Of a stretch of 64,000 bases of DNA, positions 42,708-53,128 are shown in pieces. The translations under genes and the position numbers were made by a program. The DNA comes from Acanthamoeba lenticulata (taxonomy: Eukaryota > Discosea > Longamoebia > Acanthamoebidae): the NCBI GenBank assembly GCA_002179805.1, contig NAVB01000157.1, positions 1 through 64,000 of the forward strand, in the 5' to 3' direction. Each line of letters starts with the position of its first letter. Positions within the stretch are counted from its first letter, which is position 1. The notes beneath the pieces were generated by a model. It was not told the DNA's origin, ran no database searches, and saw nothing but the letters and a program-made list of their open reading frames with translations.

Positions 42708-44458
42708 ATGCAAGGTGGGCCTCGCCCCAAGGGCAGCAATAAGAAGGCCAAAGCCAACGCCGCGCCAGACGAGCCGCTGCCCTTGCCCGGCTGCCCGCCG
42801 CACTGCCGCTTCAGTTCGTACTACGCTGCATTCATCGACTATGCCGTTGTTGTCGTTGGCGCTCGTCGGGCCGCACCACGCCTCAAATCTCAGCATAATC
42901 GGACAGGCACCGAAGACATGCAAGAAGATCGCGATCGCTATGAGGAGGGAGGAACCGCACTAGCACTGATGTGGGGGTGGGCCGACGAGGCGGGCGAGGA
43001 GCTGCACGAGTGTGGCAGCTTTGGCAAAGGGACGCTCTCGCGCAGCCGCCCGTCGTTTGGCCGCCGGCCCAGCCACGGCGGCGCGCCCCGAGGCCCGCGA
43101 ACGACCCCTGGCGTAGGTAGCAGCCAGCAGGAGCGCAATCGGGCCAAGCGCGAGCGGGCCGGTTTCCATCGAAAGCGCGACCAGAGCGCTGCACGCCCGT
43201 CCAAGTACTTGTCTGCTCCACCTGAGGCTCGTTGGCTCGCCGCTGCTGACGTTATCTCTCCAGACGGCCGCGACCTGCCGCCGACCAGGAGCCCGCCGTT
43301 GGCCCCACCGCGACGACAACGACAACCACCAGCGCTTCTGCGGTGATGGCGCCCGAGGCGGGCCCCGGCGTGTGCCACCGCGGATGGTGGGACCTGTCCC
43401 CGACTTGCGCCTACCTCCAGATGGACGAGGCCGACAGGGCGAACCTGCGCCACGAGCGCCTTGCGCCCATCGTCGAGGACGAGAATGAAGAGGAAAAGAA
43501 GGAAGGCCAGCCATGGGACGAATCGGCGGCGGTCGGTGCCATGCTGCAGCGGGCGGGCCTGGTTGGCGGCGCAGCGGGCGACGATGTGACGTCGTGCAGC
43601 AGACCGCCACCACCGGAAGGCCTCGTCGTCATCGAGGAAGGTGAGCTCCTGCAGCTGACGCTCGAGGAGGCCTTCTATCTGGCCGCTGAGCTCCGCTGTC
43701 TCCAGCTTCTTCATCTCGAACCAGCCCAAGACCGACCTGATGCACGTTTTGCTTCATTTTTCCAATTTCTTTTGCATTTTTTATTTGTTGATTTGTTTAT
43801 TTGTTTTATTAATAATCATTTCTTAAAAAAAGGGGTGGAGATCGATGAGCCTGGAGGAGGCCTGGCGGACCTTCAGTGCGGCCCAGAACGGGTTCGCCTA
43901 CACCTACGCGGCCTATCGCCACTTCCGACTACACAACTGGGTACCCAGCCTCGCCAAGGCCCCGCTCGTTTCGACCTTCTTCGTCTGTGTCATTCTCTCC
44001 TTACGCTTCTTGTCCTCTGGGGCCAGGTGGTCAAGCCGGGCCTCAAATACGGGACCGACTTTGTGCTCTACCGGCAGAGCCCGACGCACCACCACGCCGA
44101 ATGGAGCGTCGTCGTGCAGGCCGCCGCTGCCGCCACCGAGCCGGGCGGCCGCCCGTGGAGCGCTGGCGGGCGCCACCTCTCCTGGCGCAGCCTCGCCTCG
44201 CTCAACCGGCTCTCGGAGCAGGTGGCCAAGGTCGGTCCCCATCCATCCCTCCATTCATCCATCCATGTCGCCCGCCTTGTCCATGTTGTGGCCTCAACGT
44301 TGAGGGTCGTGCAGGGCCTGCTGCTGTGCAGCGTGGAGCCCGCCGAGCCGCAGCTGGACGAAGCCCAGGAGGCCGAGCCCGCGTGGGCGGCGAGTGGCCG
44401 ATGGCCGGTCCACCACGTGATCTACCGGCGGTGGGTGCCCACCGGCGAGCGCGAGTAA
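42708..44458 (+). CDS. TSEN2: tRNA-splicing endonuclease catalytic subunit SEN2/TSEN2
   Basis: This subunit cuts the 5' splice site of intron-containing pre-tRNAs in the nucleus. The N-terminal half has SFGKGTLSRSRPSF, matching the conserved 'GFFGKGxLSRSRP' of Sen2. It is followed by an acidic linker and LTLEEAFYLAAELRCLQL. The catalytic domain reads SLEEAWRTFS, AYRHFRLHNWVVKPGLKYG, TDFVLYRQSPTHHHAEWSVV, and SLNRLSEQVAKGLLLCSVEP. The Tyr in KYGTDF, the His in HHAEW and the Lys in EQVAKG form the expected catalytic triad, so the subunit is probably active. The end is HHVIYRRWVPTGERE. Five or six exons. The start (MQGGPRPKGSNKKAKAN) is likely, but the first intron boundaries before 43000 are uncertain. 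Confidence 0.85.
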
Positions 44459-44583
44459 AACGTCGTCGTCTTCTTTTCGATGATGATGATGATGATGTAG
44501 AGCAGCAACAACACGTGTTGGGGGGAGGAAAGAGGAGAGAGCCAAGGGGGAGGAGGAAGAAGAGGAAGAGAAGAAAGCAAGAA

Positions 44584-45942
44584 TCACTGCTCGAGCATGG
44601 GCTTGGTCAGGGGCTCCTTGTGGCTGGGGTCGAGCTTGCCCATGAACTTCCAGTGGAACAGGTTCAGGTCCTGCCGGTGGTGGTTGGTAATGACGACGTC
44701 ACCATGTGAGCCATCACGATCCTGGTACAGTGATGAAGAAGAAGAAGAAGAAGAGACTTCATCGTACCTGGAGGGGCCTCTCCACGACGTAGTACTCGGT
44801 TACCGAGACGGGCGACTCGCTTCCGGCGATGAGCGTGCCCTGAAGCAGTTCATCATCGTCAGCCTCAACAGCGAAAAGGGCAGACAAAAGAGAAAGAGAG
44901 AGAGAGAGACCTTGGTGTCCTTGATGTTGAAGGTCTGCTGCGAGGTGAAGCGGAAGAGCATCTGCGCAAACTTGACGTCGGGCTCCCGGAGGGCGACCAT
45001 GCGGAGGGCGAGCACCTTGGCCCGCACGTCGGCGGCCTTCCACTCGCGCTTGAGCTTGGTCGACGGCTCGACAACGCTGCCCTTGACCACCTGTTCTCGT
45101 TCATCATTAACCACCATCGTCATCATCATCATTGATGAACCGATAAGGTCTGGTAGGAGAGGAGGCCGTACGTCATAGAACTCGTCGGTAGTGAGGGAGC
45201 GGAGAGTCTTGACGTCGCCGTTCGCTCGGGCCTCGCAGAAGTCGCGGTAGTGTTGGGCGGCCTCGGCGGTCCACCGACCGACGACGAGCCAGGCACTCGT
45301 CGAGTACTTCTCCTTTTTGAGGAGCTTGCGAATCTGCCAGAGGCTGGTGATGTTGCGGATGCCCGACAGGCATCGCGCCCAGAACTTCTTCGGGTTGAGC
45401 AACTCGGCCCCCTGCATCGTCGTGCGAACCCCAACGCTCAAAATCAAGAAGGTATGGGCAAGTAGACGAGATGCGGCGTACCGATGGCGGCACAGTAGGG
45501 TCGGCAATCTGTCCGACCGATGGGACGTAGATGCGTGGCCTCTGCTGCACGCCGCTCACCTTTAAAGATCAAGCAAGGCAAGAAGAGACGTTAGGTAAAA
45601 ATGGCTGATGATGAGCGTTGATTTTCGCAGCGAAATTGGCCTGCGCACCTTCTTGGCGGGGGTGGCGTAGTGCCGCGCCCTCATCCATGGCCCTCCCACA
45701 ACGCTTCCCGCTACCACCAGAGTAGGAAGGTGAGCCGCCACAGTGCGGGCAGTCAGGGAGCTGAGCAGCGGGGAAGAAGGAGCCTCTCGGCCTAATGTTG
45801 TGCAGAATCGAGCCGGGGCAGCGCTCCGATAAAATAGCGCAGCAGTTTGGCCGGCCTTGATAGTGGAAGGGGCACCACTGCCTCCATACGCCCTCCACGC
45901 CCCTCCGACAACGGCAGCGCTACCGCCCTTGGATCGATGCAT
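44584..45942 (-). CDS. Mitochondrial ribosomal protein mL45 (Tim44-like domain)
   Basis: The N-terminus (MHRSKGGSAAVVGGAWRAYG; later RARHYATPAKK) is a basic mitochondrial presequence with a HYAT-like cleavage region. The mature part has GVQQRPRIYVPSVGQIADP, NPKKFWARCLSGIRNITSLW, WTAEAAQHYRDFCEARANGD with VKTLRSLTTDEFYD, and FAQMLFRFTSQQTFNIKD. It ends DLNLFHWKFMGKLDPSH. The Tim44/MRPL45 fold and the C-terminal 'W-F-GKL' segment fit large-subunit protein mL45, which contacts the exit tunnel and inner membrane; a divergent Tim44 is less likely because of length. Six or seven exons. It is head-to-head with CSN2, 98 bp between starts. Confidence 0.8.
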
Positions 45943-46040
45943 TACTCTCGTCCTAAAGATTACTTTCTGCTTTGTTTTTTGTGGTTTTTTCTTTTTAGCC
46001 AGTTTTTCTTCCATCGCAGATTGAGCGAGCAAAGCACACG

Positions 46041-48049
46041 ATGGATTCCGCCGACGATGACGACATGATGCTGAGTGACGAGGAGGACTACGGCTTTGAC
46101 TATGAGGATGCAAGCGATGCTGAGGGTGAGGATGACCTGGTCGTCAATCTGGAGAATCAGTACTACACGGCCAAGGGCAAGATCGAAGAGGATGCCCAGG
46201 AAGCGCTGCAGCTTTTCAACGAGGTCCTCGACATGGAGCAGGAGAAGGGTGACTGGTGCGTGCACACGTCTGCACCACGCCTTGCCTCTGCCTGGCTTGG
46301 CCAGCTTTGCTAATCCTCAAATCTCTGCACACGGCACAGGGGTTTCAAAGCTTTGAAGCAGATTGTCAAGTTGCACCTTCAGCTGAGGCAGCTGAAGGAA
46401 ATGATGGAAGCCTACAGGTACGATTGACACTTGAAGCTTGGGCCGCATGCTTGCAGAACGCTCACCTCCACACAGGAAGCTTCTCACCTACACCAAGACC
46501 GCCGTGACGCGTAACAAGAGCGAGAAGGCCATCCTCTCCATCCTCGACACCGTTTCCCACTTCAACAACCGCGACCTCCTACACGAGTTTTACGAGACTA
46601 CGCTCGACTCCCTACGCGAGGCCCAGAACGAGGTTCCTCTCCCCACATGAGCAACTCCTCTACATGATGTGTAGCGGCTCAAGCAAGTCATGTGGCTGAC
46701 CCATGTGCGTACAGAGGCTGTGGTTCAAGACAAAGCTCGCCGCGGCCAAGCTGTCCTACAAGAGCGAGGACTACGCTAGGACACTTCGGGTGCGTCCCTT
46801 GCCACTCCATCGCGACCTGGTTCATCCTCTTCCTCCTCTTCATTCCTCATCATAATGTTGCTGTTGTTGGCTCTCTCTGGAGTCAGGCCCTGAAAGAGCT
46901 GCGCGAGTACTGCGACACAGACAAGACCAAGCGAGGTACGCAGCTGCTGGAGGTCTACGCCCTCGAGATCCAGGTCTACACCGCGACCAAGAACAACAAA
47001 AAGCTCAAGGCACAGCGTCCCCTTTTTGTAGTGCCATGTGGGGGACTCATCCTTCTCATCAACATGGAAACAATCGCCACACAGATGCTTTACGACAAGT
47101 CACTGGGCGTCAAGTCGGGCGTGCCCCACCCGCGCATTCTGGGCATCATCCGCGAGTGCGGCGGGAAGGCCCATCTCCACGAGCACAACTGGACCAAGGC
47201 CTACGAGGACTTCTGGGAGGCCTTCAAGAACTACGACGAGGGTACGACTCTTCTTGTTCCTTTTCTTGTTCGTTTCTTGCTCATACGTTTGCGCGTCATG
47301 CAGCCGGCAGCAAGCGGCGCTTCCGGTGTCTAAAGTACCTGGTGCTGGCCAACATGCTGTCGAGCTCGGACATCAACCCGTTTGACTCGGCCGAGGCCAA
47401 GTCCCTCGCTGGTGCGACCTACGATTGCTTTGGTTGGTGATTGAAGGCAGTCAGTCGTCTAACTTATGATGGCGATTAGGGCACCCGGAGATCAAGGTGT
47501 TCACCGACCTGGTGCAGGCCTACGGCGCTCACGACATCCCGCGATTCGAGAAGATCCTGCGCCACAACTACGCGTCAATCATGGGCGACCCCTTCATCAA
47601 GGCCTACATCGACGACTTGCTCAAGAACCTTCGCACGTCGGTCCTCCTCCAGCTCCTCCAGCCCTACACCCGCATCACCATCCCCTTCATCTCCCAGGTT
47701 CGCCTCTTCTTCATGTTCATCGTGCTCATCAAGTCGCTGACTTCTGTGAACCAACAACAAACCAATGCTGGTGATGATGATGATCATCATAACGCAGCAA
47801 CTGAACGTGCCGGCGGTCGAGGTGGAGGAGCTGCTCGTGTCGCTCATCCTCGACAACCGAATCCAGGGCCGGATCGACCAGGTGCGGCAGGTGGTCATGC
47901 TCGCCGCCGGGACCACAGGCGAACAACCGGCCGCGGTGGACCAACCAGCCGCGCCCGGCAGTGGCCGCCAGTCCAAGATGGCCGCCGTGGAGGCCTGGTC
48001 GCGTGGACTCGCCTCGCTCCACCAGACAATTCTTCATAAACTGCCCTAA
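46041..48049 (+). CDS. CSN2: COP9 signalosome subunit 2 (PCI domain)
   Basis: This subunit of the COP9 signalosome helps remove NEDD8 from cullins and so regulates SCF-type ligases. The acidic start [19 protein letters not shown] is typical. It is followed by [120 protein letters not shown], and the PCI region [20 protein letters not shown] with [14 protein letters not shown]. The order and spacing match CSN2/TRIP15 through its full length. About nine short introns. It ends [12 protein letters not shown]. Confidence 0.95.
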
Positions 48050-48147
48050 AATTTTTATTATAATTGTTATATTTTTATTTGTAGATTTTATTTCAATTTT
48101 ATTATATTTCAATTTTATTTTAATCATTCATTAATTGAGTAAGGAAT

Positions 48148-50128
48148 TCAAAGCTCAAAGGTCTCGTGGTGAAGGTCGCATGTGGAAAAGCGACTGCACT
48201 CGCGCATCACCTGCGCCCGCATCGACTCGGGACCGCACACGAGCACGGCCACGCGCTGCGGGTGAGCCGCCTCGACGTGCTGGGAGATGATGCGCGGCAC
48301 ATCGGGCCTCCCCTGGCCTTCGTGCACGTTGGCCGCACTGACCACTTGAGACGGTTGATCCGTGTCGGATCGAGTCACGAACACGTGCACCTCGAACGTG
48401 TCGCTGTTCGCAAACTTCAACTCTGTTGTGTTCATCATCAACCACGACTTTAGCTCTTCTCCCAACATGCCTCAATGCCAAAAGCGAAGTGAAGATGTTG
48501 AACGTACCAGAGGCAAAGGCGTGATAGAGGGACAAGTGCGGCACGGCCCAGTGCAGGCTCACCCGGTCGGCCACTGGCGCGCCCAGATTGTGGAGATCGC
48601 GCATGGCGGCCAGCATGGGCGTGATGCCGATACCACCAGCGAAGAAGACGACGTGGCGGTAGGCCAACGGGTCAAGAGAGAGCGCGCCGTAGGGGCCTTC
48701 GACCCGAGCTCGCGACAGCGCCAGCGGCCGCATCTCCACCTCGCGCAGCAGCCTGTAGGTGAAGTCACCTGACGAAGGGATGCGATGAGTCGTTCATCTG
48801 CCTCCCCGATGAGACTTGGCGGTACCGGAAGCCTTGACATGAACCGTGAATTGGTCTTCTTTGTTGAGGACTGGGGCGGACGGGTCTTCGTCGTCGCTCG
48901 CGGCCACGACAAGGTCGCCAGGCGCAGACGAGATGGAGAAGGGATGCGCCTGGAACAGGGACACAGAGGGCAGGATGAGGAACACGTATTGGCCCGCCTT
49001 GTAGCTGAATCCCCCGTCGACTTGGATCTTGAGCCTGCAACATGCCACCAGACAGGAACAGGCCTTGTAAGGAACGCCTCGTCGCGGGAAGTGAATTAAA
49101 GAGGAGAGCACGCACTTGACCACATCACAGCAGACTTTCTCGGCCGTGACGATGGCCGCGCGGGACTTGGGCGACAGCAGAACCAACCACAGGCGGTAGA
49201 GCAGATCAACTCCATAGAAGGCCAGAGAGATGGCCGCCTTTGGCAAGAAGTCTGTCCCATCGCCAAAGGTGAGTCATGGTCAGTCTCATTACAGCCATCT
49301 CTTGGCGATGGTGGTGCCTGTGCGCACCAAAACCGTGATGGTGAAGGAGCATGAAGACGATGAACAGGGGCACGAGGACGATATGCGCCCAACGGAAGAG
49401 CTCAAACAACCGGCGCCGCATGAAAGGAAGCGACAGGACGACGAGGAGAAGATAGCTCAGCAAAGCGAGCTCGCCCATCACGTTCTCAGTCTCGTACAAG
49501 GCCTCGTCGGCCCATTTCTCGCGGCTCTCCCGGAGCCAGAGCACATAGAAGATGAGGCCATGCGCGCAGCCCACCAGCACCGCCTGGAGCCCGGCCACCA
49601 AAGCACCTCACGCCAATCCGGGAGTGAACAAAGGTCGCAATGCAACAACGCTTCGTTGACGACGACATACGGTGTTGGAGATCCAGCGGTGGTAGGTGAT
49701 GGCCCGCTCGAAGCTGCAGGAGAAGACCAGTTGCCAGATCGAGTTTCGAGCCACGAACAGGAGCGACAGCGCCAAGTCCCTGACCAAGGAGAAGGCTCAC
49801 GCGTGAGACCACCTGACGGACTTGTTGATGAGAGGCAAGCAAGAACAAGAAAGAGCACTTACCATTGGAGGAGTTCGCCGAGACTCTTTGCCCCGTGCTT
49901 GGTGTCGCGCGCGCCGTCGAAGGAGGAGTAGATGTAGACGGCGTGCACGCCCAGGAAGAGCGTCGCCAGCAACAGCTCGAGCAGGGTGAGGGTGACCCGC
50001 ACGCGGGCGAATGGCGTGCGCTGCAGGCCGAGCTTCACACTGCCCAGGGTGGAGATGCTTGGCGTCGCTGCTGCTCTCGCGGGCATGACCGAGGCCACCA
50101 CCAGCTGCTGAGCTTGCTCCTCCTGCAT
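48148..50128 (-). CDS. Ferric reductase/NADPH oxidase-like flavocytochrome, copy A
   Basis: The N-terminal half has several membrane helices: LTLLELLLATLFLGVHAVYI, AVLVGCAHGLIFYVLWL, ELALLSYLLLVVLSLPF and FELFRWAHIVLVPLFIVFML with HHH. The paired His residues, including H-x13-H in WAHI...LLHH, are positioned to hold two hemes. The C-terminal half has the FAD motif FQAHPFSISSAPGD, the NAD(P)H pocket VVFFAGGIGITPMLAAMRDL, and VLVCGPESMRAQVMREC, ending in TFEL, close to the F-end of the family. The enzyme moves electrons from NAD(P)H across a membrane to Fe3+/Cu2+ or O2. No EF-hand is present, so FRE/FRO-like metal reductase is favoured over a Ca-regulated NOX. About eight exons. Tandem with copy B. 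Confidence 0.85.
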
Positions 50129-50346
50129 TTGTCTTGTGGACTGACACACTGGGGCAAGCCGCGGCCTTTCCCCTCCCAAGCAGACGCCCGCAAACTCACT
50201 TCTCGGGGACGAGGCGGACCAAAAATCGGAACGATCCTTCCGCCAACCAGGCGTGTTTTGCTAACTCCTCCGACGAAAAGTAAAAAATTAATGGTAAATA
50301 AGACTTATATTGTTTAAATAATATTTCCCTTTAATTTTAATCATTT

Positions 50347-52391
50347 TCAAAGCTCAAAGGTCTCGAGGTGAAGGTCGCATGTGGAAAAGCGACTGCACTC
50401 GCGCATCACCTGCTCCCTCATCGACTCAGGGCCGCACACGAGCACGGCCACGGGCTGCGGGTGAGCCGCCTTGACGTGCTGGGAGATGATGCGCGGCACA
50501 TCGGGCCTCCCCTGGCCTTCATGCACGTTGCCTGTACTGACCACTTGGGACGGTTGATCCGTGTCGGATCGTGTCACGAACACGTGCACCTCGAACGCGT
50601 CCCTGTTCGCAAACTTCAACTCTGTTGTGTCAACGGCAAGGCGATGAGCGTCAGCTCATCTGCACAACATACCTCAATGCCAAAAGCGAAGTGAAGATGT
50701 TGAACGTACCAGAGGCAAAGGCGTGATAGAGGGACAAGTGCGGCATGGCCCAGTACAGGCTCACCCGGTCGGCCACCGGCGCGCCCCGGTTGTGGAGATC
50801 GCGCATGGCGGCCAGCATGGGCGTGATGCCGATGCCGCCAGCGAAGAAGACGACGTGGCGGTAGGCCAACGGGTCAAGAGAGAGCGCGCCGTAGGGGCCT
50901 TCGATCCGAGCTCGCGACAGCGCCAGCGGCCGTGTCTCAACCTCGCGCAGCAGCCTGTTGGTAAAGTCACCTGAAGTGCCACCTCGAAGTGAATCGATGG
51001 TCGTTCATCTGCTCCACCATTCTCCTTTGAGGCTTGGCGGGAAAGCGGTACCGGAAGCCTTGACATGAACCGTGAACTCGTTCACTTCCTCTTTGTTGAG
51101 GGCTGGGGCGGGTGACCCTGGGTCTTCGTCGTCGCTCGTGGCCACGACAAGGTCGCCAGGCGCAGACGAGATGGAGAAGGGATGCGCCTGGAACGGGGAC
51201 ACAGAAGGAAGAATAAGGAACACGTATTGGCCTGCATTGTAGTGGAATGGTCCATTGACTTGGATCTTGAGCCTGCACCACCATCATCAGCCAAACAGAG
51301 TGAAGAACACCTCATTTATGGTGAGGTTAGCACGCACTTTACAATATCACGGCCCACCTTCTCCGCCGAGACGATGGCCGCGCGAGATTGCGGCGACAAC
51401 AGAACCAACCACAGGCGGTAGAGCAAGTCGATGCCGTACAAGGCCAAAGGGATGGCCGCCTTCATCAAAAAGTCTGTCCCATCGATCGTGCGCAGTCAGA
51501 CAATTGCAGCTATCGTGCGGGAATGACGCTTGTGCCGTACTGGGGCCGTGGTGAAGGAGCACGAGGACGAGGAAAAGGGGCACGAGGACGATGTGCGCCC
51601 AACGGAAGAGCTCGAAATAATGGCGGCGCACATCAGGCAACGAAAGGCCAACAAGAAGCAGATAGCACAACAAGGCCAGCTCGCCCGTCAACGCGTTCAC
51701 CGTGTCGGTACCAGCCTCCTGCTGGAGCCAGCCCTCTTGAAGCCAAAGCACCTGCAAGACGAGGCTGTGTGCACAGCCCACCAGCACCGCCAACGGAGCC
51801 ATAGACCTGGGGCTGCTTATGGGCGTACGGTGCTGGAGATCCATAGGTGGTAGGTGATGGCCCGCTCAAAGCTGCAGGAGAAGACCAGTTGCCAGATCGA
51901 GTTGCGGGCCACGAACAGGAGCGACAGCGCCAGATCCCTGTCGTTGGTGGCAGTGCACAGTGTGAGACCACATGGTATGGGCGAGAGGCAGGAGAAAACT
52001 CATGATACCACTGCAGGAGTTCGCCTAGGCTCTCTGCTGCGTGCTTCATGTTCGGCGCGGAGGTGTAGGTGTGGTAGATGTAGGCGGTGTGCACGCCGAC
52101 ATAGACTGTCACCATCATCAGCTCGAGCAGGGTGAGAGTTAGTCCCACGCCTGCGAACGGCATGCGCTGCAGGCCGAGCTTCACCCAGCCAAGGAAGGAA
52201 ATGGTGGAGCCGGTGGGCATCTCTCCGGCTGGTATGGCTGCAGACAAGGCAGGCGCGACCAACCTCAGCTCCCTGTCTGGCTTCATCTGTGTTGTATCGG
52301 ATTTGTGTGCTGAATGACGAACCACTGGGCTCACCATCTCCTCTTCAACAAGTTGGTAGTGCATCGCCTGGCGATGATGCCCGCAACTCAT
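50347..52391 (-). CDS. Ferric reductase/NADPH oxidase-like flavocytochrome, copy B
   Basis: This is the tandem paralogue of copy A, on the same strand, 218 bp upstream of it. The same motifs are intact: helices LTLLELMMVTVYVGVHTAYI, LAVLVGCAHSLVLQVLWLQ and FELFRWAHIVLVPLFLVLVL; FAD motif FQAHPFSISSAPGD; NAD(P)H motif VVFFAGGIGITPMLAAMRDL; and VLVCGPESMREQVMREC. Exon positions correspond one to one. The last exon is nearly identical at DNA level (for example 50357-50411 versus 48160-48214), while introns and the cytosolic N-terminus differ. Copy B has about 60 extra residues before the first helix (start MSCGHHRQAMHYQLVEEE). This pattern fits a duplication followed by gene conversion or strong selection on the dehydrogenase half. 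Confidence 0.85.
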
Positions 52392-53004
52392 GGTGTCCGC
52401 CAATCAGTGCCCAAGTTCTCTTTTGGTAATACGCTCCCCCGCAGCGAGGAGTTTTCTTGAGCAGACGTTCCGGATCCATACACAGCAACTGGGTGGCGAA
52501 TTCCCAACATGCCCTGCCGTCCCCTGCTCAGCAAGGAAGGAAGCCTGCCCCTTGGGCAGGCTTGGCCAGCAGTCGGGGCCCACAGTCTTTGAATGACATG
52601 TCCTCCGGGTACTTCGTCGGGCACAGGCACGTTGAGCCGCTGCATCGCCACCCATTTGTGAGTCTTCCCTGTGTGGTGGCATGGCTGAACTCTATACCTG
52701 TTGTGAAGGTAGTCTGTTGGGAGCAGTTTGCACATTCAATGGAGATTACTTGGGCAAGCTGCCGGATGGGCACCAGCGCCAAGGGTGCGTGGTGTTCAGC
52801 CAATGATTCCCTCATCCTATTGCTGCCTTTGCTGCTTATGTTCTTATTTTCTCTTCGTCTCTCGTTTGGCCAATGCAGTACTACTTCTTCCAAGAGCTCA
52901 TCCAGCAGGTCTGGCTGACCAACAAACTTTACAAAGGCTGGCAGCATGGCCTCCTCCTTGATGATGTTGGTGACTATGTGGTGGCGTGGCAGGAAGAGTC
53001 GCAT
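52388..53004 (-). CDS. Small predicted protein of unknown function
   Basis: I assembled this from three in-frame segments. Exon 1 starts MRLFLPRHHIVTNIIKEEAM and ends FVGQPDLLDELLEE. Exon 2 reads LAQVISIECANCSQQTTFTT. Exon 3 reads GKTHKWVAMQRLNVPVPDEV with PGGHVIQRLWAPTAG. Introns of about 130 and 29 nt have GT-AG ends and keep the frame. CANC could be half of a metal site, but no partner pair is clear. The C-terminus after the WAPTAG segment is low-complexity and may be wrong; it would end just before the copy B start. The opposite strand over 52880-53070 is also open (YYFFQELIQQVWLTN), so a + gene is a real alternative. Confidence 0.4.
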
Positions 53005-53128
53005 TATCTCCCTCGCTCGTGCACTACAACGCTTGAAGGAATGCAGCAAAAAGGGATGCGACAAGAATAAAAAATAAATAAATCTATAAACCAAATAAAA
53101 ATAAATTACTAAAAAATCATGCATTTGC

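Noticed and set aside
48148..52391. Copy A as a pseudogene of copy B
   Set aside because: All heme, FAD and NAD(P)H motifs and splice sites are intact in both copies.
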